From Planococcus citri (Eukaryota > Arthropoda > Insecta > Hemiptera > Pseudococcidae), in contig NC_088677.1 in NCBI RefSeq assembly GCF_950023065.1, positions 19,551,230 through 19,615,229 on the forward strand: a DNA stretch of 64,000 nt, written 5' to 3'. Both the position numbers and the translations under genes were made by a program. Shown piece after piece: positions 44,503 to 55,221 of this stretch. The notes beneath the pieces were generated by a model. That model had not been told where the DNA came from and made no database searches. It worked only from the letters and a program-made list of their open reading frames with translations. Position 1 is the first letter of the stretch. Each line of letters begins with the position of its first letter.

Positions 44503-45200
44503 GCCCAAAAAAATTCATGAACCAAACCCTTTGCTTTTTTTGGATTTTTTTGATTTTCAAAAAAGTCGAGTAAAGTGTCGTTTTTGAATAATTCGAGGTC
44601 GCCGATTCAGAATCTGGTGTCCATTTTTGTCCGGGGGCCCTGTTTCAGTGAGAAATTGCAAATATTTCGCCGATTACGAGTCCAATCGCAAAACAAACAT
44701 CATTTTTGAATTCAGCGTGTTCGAATTAGTCAGAATTGGTTTTTAAAATTGCAAAATTCGACAACTTTTTTCAAGCTGATTTTGAGACCAAACAATGGCA
44801 ATTTTCGAGTAGAAGGGGGCTTCGTCGGGGCAATTGGACACGGGAAATGAATTCGCCGTCCCAAAAAACCCCCCTAACACAAGTTTCAGCTCGATTGGCG
44901 ACAAAAAGTTTTTTTGCCCAAAAAAATCATGAACAAACCCTTTGCTTTTTTTGATTTTCAAAAAAGTCGAGTGAAGTGTCGTTTTCGACTAATTCGAGCA
45001 AGCAGAGTCCGAATCTGAGGTCCATTTTAGTCGTAGGCGTTTTCTTCTGTCATAAATTGCAAATATTTCGCCAAATACGAGTCCTATCGCAAAACAAACG
45101 TCATTTTTGAATTCAGCGTGCTCAAATTAGTCAGAAAACGTTATGAAAAATGCAAAAATTGACAACTTTTTTCAAGCTGATTTTGGGTGCAAAAAATGGC
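44503..45200. repeat. Tandem duplication, unit about 410 bp
   Basis: GCCCAAAAAAATTCATGAAC and the following 300 bp (CAAATATTTCGCC, ACAACTTTTTTCAAGCTGAT) repeat from 44918, with the second unit ending near 45200. Together with 42511-42581 this forms an array of at least two and a half units into which the foldback inserted. Confidence 0.8.
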
Positions 45201-45961
45201 AGGACAGATATATGTACTACCATGTATTGAGAATTTCCCCTTAAGTGAGTACTTCTGCAAAAATTATCTGTTAGCGGACAGGGATTGAAGGAAATAGCGA
45301 ATGCCGCACATTGGCCGCTTAAAACTAATCATTCTCACAATGCAAAGTTATCACAATGAGCTCTCTTCTTTTGCTCGGAATTTGAAACTTTGAATCTTTG
45401 TAACAAACTGCAAAATTTCTACAGTTAATATTTTTTTAAAGTGTTGAAAAGTCAATGTTGAGGGTTTTCAACTCTCCAACAAGAGATATACCTACTTACA
45501 TACTTTAAATCAGTGTCAACAGATCCGCATTTAAGAATTGGAGAGCACAGAAAAAAAGATTTTTTAAAGATTCAACATAATATATGTACAATTCTTGGTT
45601 TGAAGCATTTTATTCTACACTTTACAAAAACAGTAAATTTTCATAGCACAAGTACCAACTTATTATCATCCAATAATAAAACTTATTCATAGTGTACATA
45701 CATACAACTTGCAAAAATATCACAAATATCACCGTTTACATACAAGTACATTCTTACACTTAATCCATGAAGTCCCAAAAAGTAGAAATTCATCGGAAAT
45801 GTAGAAATTCATCATTGCGAACCGAAGCATGGAAGAGTATCCTTGTTTAATTACACAATGAACACCGTTCCCATGCCCCGATGGCAATAATTTTTCTTCA
45901 TGAACTGAAATGTCTTGATGCTAAGCAAGTATTCCTGCAAGGAAAAATTATTGCCTCTGAT
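45201..45961. other. No convincing exon
   Basis: AT-rich. On the minus strand a possible acceptor (CCTTGCAG) near 45945 precedes a short open frame, but it does not join the YqaJ-like exon upstream in phase. Confidence 0.3.
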
Positions 45962-46320
45962 CATTGACCACATGCACATGGTTGTGCAAATCTGATCAAC
46001 TGAATGACCATATGCACATGGTTGTGCAAATCTGATCAACTTAATGATCACATGCACTGCGGAGTTATTTGCTCCAACAGCACAAATTAGGAAATACTAT
46101 CTGGTCACTCAGATGAATGACCACATGCACATGGTTGTGCAAATATGATCAACCTAATGATCACATGCGCTGAGGAGTTATTTGCTCCAGCAACACAAAT
46201 TTAAAAAAAAAACTAATTCAAATAATACAAATATAATAGTGATAATGATAATTATCTGGTCATTCTGTGAATAACCACATGCACACAAGTGTGCAAATCT
46301 GATCTACTAAATGATACAAC
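45962..46320. repeat. Minisatellite with ACCACATGCACATGGTTGTG units
   Basis: About five diverged units of 44-60 bp containing GACCACATGCACATGG, TTGTGCAAATCTGATCAAC and, in some, GGAGTTATTTGCTCCA, itself a small palindrome. It lies just downstream of the donor of the YqaJ-like frame (minus strand). Confidence 0.8.
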
Positions 46321-46332
46321 ATATGTGTAATT

Positions 46333-46980
46333 TCACTTACCAGGAAAGTCTACATAAGTGATATTTGGTTTTTTCTCAACAACTTTCTTCCGTTTCTTTT
46401 GAGTTTTGCTCTTCTCATTATCAGAATCAACAGTTTCTGCATCACTGTGTACTTCAACATTGTCCAATGCTACTTCGTTGTCAATTTGTCTATCATCTAA
46501 AGGCTTTTCAGTTTCAGTACCAGCTTTCAATTGAGTTTTGATCATTATACCTTCACATGTCAAATTTCTGATGTCCATGGAACGCATTACGCGGGAATCA
46601 ATGATTTCTGGTAACAAACATTTCATATAAAATTGTTTCAGTTTGGGAAACATTTCAGTACTCCATAGTTCATCATCACGGTCAATTATTTCATATAGAA
46701 GGCCTTTCTTAGTCCACACACAGAATATGCCTTTCTTCACACCAACAACATGCATCTGTCCTTGCAGTTGGTAATAATAATACTCCAAGGAATTGACAGT
46801 GCCATCTTTACGCCAAAATTTTGTTTTTCGGTTCAATAAAGCTCCGAATTTTTGGGGAAAAGCTAGAGTATTTAGAATTTGCAAACTTAGTGGTGATTTG
46901 ACATGGATGTACGGCGCAGCGAATACTATTTGTAACATTTCCCAATGCTCTATTGAACATAACTTATTTATTGAGTAACG
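46333..46980 (-). CDS. YqaJ-type (lambda exonuclease fold) protein, C-terminal part
   Basis: The minus-strand frame is open from an in-frame stop at 46983-46981 to TGA at 46335-46333 (201 aa from the first ATG, 46938). Family features in order: HVKSPLSL, then YYYYQLQGQMHVVGVKKG, WTKKGLLYEIIDRDDELW and FPKLKQFYMKCLLPEIID. These match insect YqaJ viral-recombinase-domain proteins, which share the nuclease fold of lambda exonuclease. Their E-x-K metal-binding motif normally precedes C/S-P; here the position reads H-V-K, so a catalytic glutamate is replaced by histidine. The upstream aspartate is missing because the frame starts too late. The tail is acidic, then basic (KKRKK, a possible nuclear signal). 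A consensus GTAAGT overlaps the stop, so another exon may follow. It is probably a partial or decaying mobile-element or virus-derived gene. Confidence 0.68.
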   Translation of the reverse strand, partial: RYSINKLCSIEHWEMLQIVFAAPYIHVKSPLSLQILNTLAFPQKFGALLNRKTKFWRKDGTVNSLEYYYYQLQGQMHVVGVKKGIFCVWTKKGLLYEIIDRDDELWSTEMFPKLKQFYMKCLLPEIIDSRVMRSMDIRNLTCEGIMIKTQLKAGTETEKPLDDRQIDNEVALDNVEVHSDAETVDSDNEKSKTQKKRKKVVEKKPNITYVDFPGK

Positions 46981-46983
46981 TTA

Positions 46984-49263
46984 CAATATTCACTTCTTGA
47001 ATTCTTCTCTTTATAATCCCAATTCCCAGCTATGGTAGGTAAATAACTAATATGTGCTCTTTGTATTTACACTCGACAAATTCACAAAAAAACATCATTG
47101 AAAATTTATATTCATTTGCAAATATTTCAACACAGGTGCAACTTAACTTCTTAAACATAAGCGAACTTCCATACAGTATAAATCACTATTTAAAGAAACG
47201 TGCAACGTTATACGAAAGATACAACAAAGTACAGTTCGTAATTCATAAAATATCCTTAAAAACGAATTGGTGCAATAAAATGAAAAACAGTGTTTATCAC
47301 TACAAGTAATTTTTGCGTATCATACTACGAGATCCATTTACATAAAATAGATATGCATTCTGATTGAATAAATTATTACGAAGACTAAAGAATATTACAT
47401 CACTAAATCTACATTGGAACACTTTTTTCAAAAGAAAAAATTTCTGGTAACGCAACGTATACTTGTATTAAATTACAACACCGTTAAACGGGATTTTTGA
47501 ATTTCTATGAACCTATTGCAAAATTTCAGTATATTTTTAAAGCGTATCACATCGAAGAATTCAAACGAAAACACGCTTCAGTGGTAACATTTCAATTGGA
47601 AAGAATTTAAAAAGTAGTCCCATACAATTATAATAACAATCATGCACATTTTATCACAGATATAGAATCATTAATCATTCATCTAAATTCTGTACTGTCG
47701 ATTAAAATGGCACAAAGCATGACAATCTTGGGTTGCGGTAAATTTAAAATTTTAATAAATTAACTTATGAAGAAGAATAGACAATACTAAAGATGGCACT
47801 GGTTTACTGAGTGGTAACCTACCATCTCCTCTGATGGCGTTTTTCTGTTATATAATCTGCGTAAAAAACAAAATTCGAGTAAATACTAAATAAACAATTA
47901 CATAATAGTGTTGGATAGTTCATGCATCATGCAACACTTACTTTCACTAAAACTGTCATTGTAATCCGTAAAGCTTTCAATCTTAATGTTTTACTCTGTA
48001 AAAATAATAATTTCCGTAAATAAATATCGAAAGAATGCGATAAATTACAGAAATATGTGATCTAAAAATGAAGCTTTCGAAGAGATGACTTTTGAAAAAC
48101 GAATCCTATGGTTAAAAATTTGCCTACAATGACAGTTTTATGCAAATTGGAGTGTTATAATTTATATCAGAATTTCATATTCTTTTCAATCCATTTCTTC
48201 CCATCACCCTCTGAAAGTAAATACGACACCAAAGTGAATTTTTATCTACTAATCCGAACATGCAATAAATTATTAAATACCATTCACGAATTAATCCACG
48301 CAAATCCAACGTTTTCAAGTCCTCAAAGATTAGAACGCCTCGCGCAAACAAGAAATTTTCAAACGGGGGTTTTCATCACTTCACGAAATACTTGAGAGCG
48401 AACATTTCATTTTATTACAAAGATAATAAAAAAATGAGTAAATATTACAGTTTAGCGACGCATCCAATAAGTGAAAAGTGATATTGTTACCCGACTAAAT
48501 CTACTAATCGCTGGAGCACTTCTGGCAGTATTATAGGAAGGCATTCTCAATCTGTAAATTTTACAATTCCTACAAATTCCGCATGTTAAAATTTCCCATG
48601 CACTTTCATCAGCATTTTTTTCAAAGCAGTCAACCGTTGAAAAAACGTGCACGTAAAAAGTACAAATGAAGCATCTCGTGATAAAAAATCCCACTCACAT
48701 GATAGCCTCGAGTAATTAATACTTTTTTAAATACTCCCGACAGTAATTTAAAATATGATTAAAATAGCGTATTAAATTTTCTTTTTAAAATATGCCCAGA
48801 CAGTAATTTAAAATACGATTAAAATCATGTAGGCTATTAAATTTCCTTATCTGCAGACTTCATTTGTAAGTTATCTTGAATGACGAGAATTTGTCTACGA
48901 GTAGACGATCAAATTAAACATTTTTTTTTTTGAATGCTAGTAAGACTTTCCATTAGGAATATTCCATGCAAAAATACATACAAAGCTACAATTATAGTTA
49001 TAAAATTAAGGAAACCATCACCTTCAAATTCACCAATAATTGAAATTGTAAGCAATTGAATATCAGTATTGTACAATTGAAGAAAATTTAACCAACTACG
49101 TATTTTCAGGATAATTATACCCTCCGGAAAAATTATTTGAAAAATTATTTGTCGGGGGAATAATTGGTTAGGCAAAAATAAAACACTCAACACCATCGAT
49201 TTCTAGACAGAAACCCGAAGAATTCGTAATTCAAAAGCCATCTTCCACTATAAAGCAGCACAT
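46984..49263. other. No gene recognised; probably includes the dehydrogenase 3' UTR
   Basis: AT-rich DNA between the YqaJ-like frame and the last dehydrogenase exon. Short open frames on both strands have no family motifs. An imperfect duplication (ACAGTAATTTAAAATATGAT near 48740 and again near 48800) is visible. The minus-strand 3' untranslated region of the dehydrogenase should occupy part of the right side. Confidence 0.35.
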
Positions 49264-52200
49264 TCACGAATAAAAATACAAAATATCATACTTGTGTTCA
49301 GGATGATTCCTAATTTGGTCGATTAAAGTATGAGGCGGCATTTGACCAGTGCATATTTTATAAACAGCCGTAAACAATGGAAACCTACACAAAAAATTGT
49401 GAGCATGTAAGAGTAATAAAATTCATTGAATAGGTAAGTCACAGTGATCTGAAAATTATTCACTCACTCATTTTCCATGTTTTTATTTTTGAGCATATAA
49501 TTCACTTCTTCAGCGGTGATTGGTCCTTGTAATTTTTGACCGTTCAGCATTTCTTTTTCTAATTCTTCTATCGACTGTAATAAATTTAAAATATTAAAAA
49601 TTATGAAAAACATTTTAAAAAAATGATTTCCTGGCCAGTGTTGGCATACCGTAACGGAAACTGTAACGAAAAACGAAAATAACGAAATTTTTTTCGTTCC
49701 AGGTAACGGAACTAAAACGAAAACGTTATTTTGATCATGTGATATTGTGTAACTGAAACGTAACGTAACGATATTTTTCTTGATGTAACGTAACGAAAAA
49801 CGAAAAAAATCTGTTACCTTTTTTGTTATTTTTTTAGTTACAATATTTTCAAGTTGAGTCAAAAAATGAGATTTTTTACCTTCCAAGTTTGACTTTTTCA
49901 GGGTTGTTGCGATTCGAATCGTGTAAAGAATCGCTAATAGAGCCGCGGATCCGAACCGCGGCTCTTTCGCGGTTCTCTTGTCAAGAGAATCGCAAAACAC
50001 AATTTTGCGGCTCTCTGCAATTGCGGTTCCCAAATTTTTAAGATTTAGCGGAATAGATGTCAAATTTTCAAGTTGATTTCTTCAATTTTTCCCTACTTCT
50101 TATAAAAAGTACTGTGAAATTTTTTTGTGTTGCTTACAAGGGAACCTCTTGAGGTGCCCGCCTCCGATTTGAACGGGACCGTGATTTTTGAAAAGAGCCT
50201 GTTCTAAAACTCCCAAATCCAAACTTTCAGCGGCTCAAGTTCATTTTTCGACTTTTGGCGAATTTTTGAAAATCCAAAATCGACTATTTAGGTGATTTAT
50301 GCTTTTTTTTTAAAAAGTACGTACTTGATCAGTAAAAATGTTCAAAATAAGTTTTAAAACTGATATTGACCCCCCCCCCCTCCAAAATTCGCTATTTCCA
50401 GCCATTCTGGAGCCTCCAGCACTATTTTTCAATTTCTCCAGAATTTTGAATTTGCTCCAGAAGGCGTAAATATGAAGTTGGGCAGCTAAAAATCGAGTTG
50501 TGTGTTATACGCGAACAGTTTAACGAATTTATTCGCATTTGAGCCGATTCTGGAGAGGAAACCTGAAGAGTGGTTTTCTGACCAGCTTTTTTCCAAAATA
50601 AAAATATTCAAAAATCAAAAATTTCCGGTTTGCGAGAATATTTTCGAAATTTGCGCGAATCGCAGTATTTCGTCATGAACTAACTCCACAAGGGCGAATT
50701 TCGCCATTTCCAATCATTCTGGAGCCTCCAGCGCGATTTTTCAATTTCTCCAGAATTCTTAATTTGCTTCAGAAGGCGTGAATATGAAGTTGGGCAGCTA
50801 AAAATTGAGTTGTGTGTTATGCTCGACCTCTTTAACGAGTTTATCCACATTTGAGGCGATTCTGGAGGGGCACCTCAAGAGTGGTTTTTTGACCAGCTTT
50901 TTTCATAATAGGTAAAAATATCCAAAAATTAAAGGGAGGCCCTAGAAAGGCTGGAAATGTCGAAATTCGCTTTCCTGTGGATAATTAATGACGAAATACG
51001 GCGATTCGCGCAAATTTCAAAAATTTTCTCACAAACGAGAAATTTTTGACTTTTGGATATTTTTATTTTGAAAAAAAAACTGGTCAAAAAACCACTCTTG
51101 AGGTGTCCCCTTCCAGAATCGGCTCAAATGTGAATAAATTCGTTAAACAGGTCGAGCATAACACACAACTCAATTTTTAGCTGTCCAACTTCATATTCAC
51201 GCCTTCTGAAGCAAATTAAAAATTCTGGAGAAATTGAAAAATCGCGCTGGAGGCTCCAGAATGATTGGAAATGGCGAAATTCGCCCTTGTGGGGTTAGTT
51301 CATGACGAAATACTGCGATTCGCGCAAATTTCGAAAATATTCTCGCAAACCGGAAATTTTTGATTTTTGAATATTTTTATTCTGGAAAAAAGCTGGTCAG
51401 AAAACCACTCTTCAGGTTTCCTCTCCAGAATCGGCTCAAATGCGAATAAATTCGTTAACTGTTCGCGTATAACACACAACTCGATTTTTAGCTGCCCAAC
51501 TTCATATTTACGCCTTCTGGAGCAAATTCAAAATTCTGGAGAAATTGAAAAATAGTGCTGGAGGCTCCAGAATGGCTGGAAATGGCGAATTTTGGATTGG
51601 GGGGGGGGGGTCAACATCAGTTTTAAAACTTATTTTGAACATTTTTACTGATCAAGTACTTACTTTTTTTTAAAAAAGCATAAATCACCAAAATAGTCAA
51701 TTTTGGATTTTCAAAAATTCGCCAAAAATCGAAAAATGAACTTGGGCAGCTGAAAATTTGGATTTGGGGGTTTTAGAACATGCTCTTTCCAAAAATCGCG
51801 GTCCCGTTCAAATCGGTGGCGGACACGGGACACCTCAAGAGGTTCCCTTGTTAGCTCAATTTTGGTCTTTTTTAAAATTTGAAAAGATGAAAAATGGGAA
51901 CCGCAAATGAGAACCGAGAGAAGAACCGCAAACAAGTGATTCTATTATAAAAATCATAGAATCGCACTTTTGAAAACCGCGATTCTTTTAGCCTGAGAAT
52001 CGCAACATCTCTGGGCGTCGATTCCTGAAATTTTTTCCCTTGCGCTATGAGCGTTATGAGTGTTACCTAGCGTTATCAAAATCCGGCGTAATGGTGGTGT
52101 TCAAAAATGTTATTCCTGAAATCTTGGCGTTATTGGCGTTATATCTATTTTAAAATGTTGTTGAAAACAAACAAAATTCAAATTTTTCATAATTTTCCCT

Positions 52201-54511
52201 CTTCTTATTTGTAGTTTAGCGTTTAGCAGAGTCCATTACTGAATCACAACAAAAATTGAATTGTTTTCAAAAAATGGCTTACAATATCATCAAAATTTGT
52301 TAAAATATCATGAAAATCTTAAAACGACCTCAATAATTTAATGAAATGCTTCGAAATTTGAGTAATACCTTGATAAAACCACCTACTTTTAAAATTTGAT
52401 GAATACACTCTCATCTCGAGTCTCAAAATTGCATAACAATTCGGAAAAATTGTGGAAAATATAATAAAATTGGATAAAAATCTTGTTAATTGTGCATATA
52501 GGCTTTAAAAATTAAAAAATTACCAATAAAATTGACCAAAATATCATCAAAGTGGAATAGAATTTGACAACAATTGGATTAGAAATCGTAAAAACTGTGG
52601 AAGTGGGCATGAAAAATTAAAAATGTCAAAAATGTATCTAAAATAAACTCATTGAACTCTCAACTGTATGCACATAACGCACATAACGCCCATAACGACA
52701 CCTCCGGAGGTGTCGTTATGAGCGTTATGTTTAAAGCCGATTGCGCCTGTTACGCCAATAACGCTTTTTAGGAATAATAACGAAGCGTTATGATAACGCT
52801 AGATAAAGCTCATAACGCTCATAGCGCCAATGAAAAAATTTCAGGAATCGACGCCCAGGACTTTTTCAAAAATTCCCTTTTTAATAAACGTAATTGTATC
52901 ATGATTATATCTGTAACAAAAAAATGTAACGGTATTTTTTTCGTTACACTGGTATTTAACCCTTTTGGTTCCGTTATTTTAGCTATTTCTGTTAGGTACA
53001 ATTTTTCGTTACAAATGCATTTTTCTTTGAAAATATCATCAATTCTACGTTGAAAAAACGTTTCTGTAACGAAAAAATCGTAACGGAAATAACGAAAATA
53101 ACGTAACGAAAAAGTTCAAGTACCAGTGTAACGAAAAATACCGTTACAGCATTTTTTTTCGTTACAAGTACCGTAACGAAAAAACGTAACGAAAAAAATG
53201 CCAATTTTGTAACGTAACAAAATAATGGAACGAAAAAAAATATCGTTACGCACAACACTGTTTCCTGCATAAATATATCAAATTACTTTGCCAGATTTGA
53301 CGAAAGCCTCAGAAACTTTACGATTACGACCTCCGTAACATGTAGTGATTAAATCAGCCACGCCACAGGATTCATTGAAAGTTGAAAGTTCTTTAGAATT
53401 ATAAAATGTTTCGGCAAATTTGATCATCTCCATTAACCCTAGACGTATAATAGCTGATTTTGTATTATCACCAAGACCCATTCCGTCAGCAAAACCTGCG
53501 CCGCAAGCTACAATATTCTGTGAAAAAAAATTTATCAATAAGTAGACACATTTGCATTAAATTAAAATCAATAATGTATTTTTGTACTATTACTTTTAAT
53601 GCACCGCAAACTTCAACGGTATCAACATCGCTGACAACTGAAACTTTGAAATTATCGGTTTCAATTAAGTCTTTCAAGATGGGAGCCATTACTTTATCTT
53701 TACAACCTGAAAAAATACGACGAATTAGAATTGGACAATTTTTTTTGGAATAAGATATACGGTAACATACCGATAGTTGTTTCACAGAATTTTTCTTCAG
53801 CTACTTCGTGAGCTAAATTAGCTCCCATAAGAACATTAACTTCGATACCTAATATCCTATTGATAATATGAGAAATTAAGTCGATTCCACCACCTTCGGC
53901 TCTGTCAAAACCCTGTTGAATTGACATATGTAATATAACTTCGTAGATATAATTCATTTCTAAATTACCTATATAGAATATAATGTATTTACTTTAATTA
54001 ACGATAATCCTACGGCGGTAGATTTTATTTTACCGCGTAAAGTTTCACATTGGCCTTTAATGAATTGATGAGGAACGACGAATATTAAAATATCTGCGTC
54101 TTTCGCAGCTTCTAATAAATCAGGCACAGCAAGCTGAAATTTTAACCATCTATTATCTATCCATCGTAGAAAATAATCACGAATACAAATTCAAAGTGAA
54201 AATCATACTTACAACATTGACTGGTAATTTATGTCCGGGTAAATATTTAACATTTTCGTGTTCGGTGTTGATAATTTCAGTTAATTTCCGTCCGTCGATA
54301 TTTTCTTCGTAAACGTACATCGTAACCGTATCATCGAATGTATCAAGTCGAGCGGCATTATAACCGACAAGTTTAGCGATGGCTGAGCCCCTGAAAATTA
54401 ATGTGTTTCTTTAGCACGTGCATTTAACAATATCGATCGGAATTTAAAACACACAAATTCAACTCACCAATTTCCGGAGCCAACAATACAGACTTTTTTC
54501 GGAGCAGCCAT
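49264..54511 (-). CDS. Gpdh1: Cytosolic NAD-dependent glycerol-3-phosphate dehydrogenase (8 exons, 358 aa)
   Basis: Exons, 5' to 3' on the minus strand: 54511-54468, 54390-54213, 54133-53993, 53912-53771, 53706-53594, 53517-53287, 49574-49468, 49384-49264; all in phase (1077 nt). The enzyme interconverts dihydroxyacetone phosphate and glycerol-3-phosphate with NADH, linking glycolysis to lipid synthesis and the flight-muscle glycerophosphate shuttle. Visible features: the dinucleotide-binding loop GSGNWGSAIAK (11-21); HENVKYLPGHKLP; DILIFVVPHQF; K121 in SLIKG; GANLAHEVA; K206-N207 in CGALKN; and D261, T265 and R270 in GVADLITTCYGGRNRK. By family alignment these are the catalytic and substrate-binding residues, and none is missing. 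The C-terminus ends NHPEHKYDILYFYS, slightly longer than the usual NHPEHM; a GTATGA at that point could be a donor for an alternative end. Intron 7 (3.7 kb) holds three nested mobile elements. This is the best-supported gene in the window. Confidence 0.96.
49899..52013. mobile_element. Middle foldback hAT-like element
   Basis: Left end CAGGGTTGTTGCGATTC; right end GAATCGCAACATCTCTG. The 8-bp duplication GACTTTTT lies at 49891-49898 and, beyond the inner element, at 52859-52866. Same family as the element in seipin intron 2 (29291), with the same inverted arms of GGAGGCTCCAG units. This copy keeps the right end that the seipin copy lost. Confidence 0.85.
52011..52858. mobile_element. Inner element with GCGTTATGAGCGTTAT repeats
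   Basis: Inverted ends CTGGGCGTCGATTCC and GGAATCGACGCCCAG continue as mirror sequence for about 65 bp (GCGCTATGAGCGTTATGAG). It sits exactly at the junction between the right end of the middle element and its GACTTTTT duplication. Its own target duplication cannot be separated from the ends; three bases (CTG, 52011-52013) could belong to either element. Confidence 0.78.
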
Positions 54512-55219
54512 TTCAACTGGAGGAATATATAAGTTCAGCTGAATTCGACGTAAGAATTAATCACACACCGGCACGACGAGCTTCTTCAGTGCACGAATAT
54601 GAATCGATATCAAAAATCTGCGTAAACCCAGACGATCGGAACTCAAATTTTCGCGATATCAGAGCACTAGAAATTATAATCGATAATTCCTATTAAAAGG
54701 TCACAGTGGCCGTCAGATATATGTGACCTATGAGTTTAAAGTATATTACCTAAGAGATTTAATACTATAAAAACGAATAAACAACTACGAGTAAATACGA
54801 GTGTAACACATTGCGAAGCATGTTCAGTTATTTTTGAAGCTTGAACGCTTGAAGATAAGACAGTGACCTTGAAAGTGACCTTCTTTCTAATGTATGCCTA
54901 TCCTGGCATCGAAGGCGAAAATTCTCTTTCGATTTGAAATTTTTTTCAAAAGTGAAATGTAACCGGAACGAAATTTATTTTACGATCGAACTGGTGAATT
55001 TTTTCGACAGATTAGTCTAATCGTAATATTGGTAACCTTCGAGTAGAGATTACGAGGAACCGGAAAGATGAAAATTTATTTGCTTTGAGAGTAGAGTGAA
55101 ACTGCAATATTGCACTTTTTAATTAACACCTGAGTAATAAATCGGTATTGGATGATAACCTTGGGGTCATATGGATATCGACTGTTGAATGATAGGGCAT
55201 TTACTACAAAATTGCTGCA
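54512..55219. other. Promoter side of the dehydrogenase gene
   Basis: Minus-strand upstream region of the dehydrogenase. It probably contains its 5' untranslated sequence and promoter. I see no specific motif that I would defend. Confidence 0.35.
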
Positions 55220-55221
55220 TA

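Larger units (their letters stand above)
49636..53260. mobile_element. Outer hAT-like element of a three-level nest
   Basis: Inverted ends CAGTGTTGGCATACCG and the complement of CGCACAACACTG. The flanks are TTTCCTGGC (49627-49635) and TTTCCTGC (53261-53268), an 8-bp duplication with one indel. Subterminal sequence on both sides is diverged TAACGAAAAACG repeats. The middle is interrupted by the element at 49899. Confidence 0.8.

Noticed and set aside
45851..45945. Possible next exon of the YqaJ-like gene after a CCTTGCAG acceptor
   Set aside because: Joining it to the donor at 46345 puts a stop codon four residues later, so a coding link is not supported.
47052..47309. 85-aa plus-strand frame
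   Set aside because: AT-driven open frame without motifs or splice context.
48452..49196. Minus-strand frames of 80 and 95 aa as extra dehydrogenase exons
   Set aside because: No family similarity and no convincing splice sites in the needed phase.
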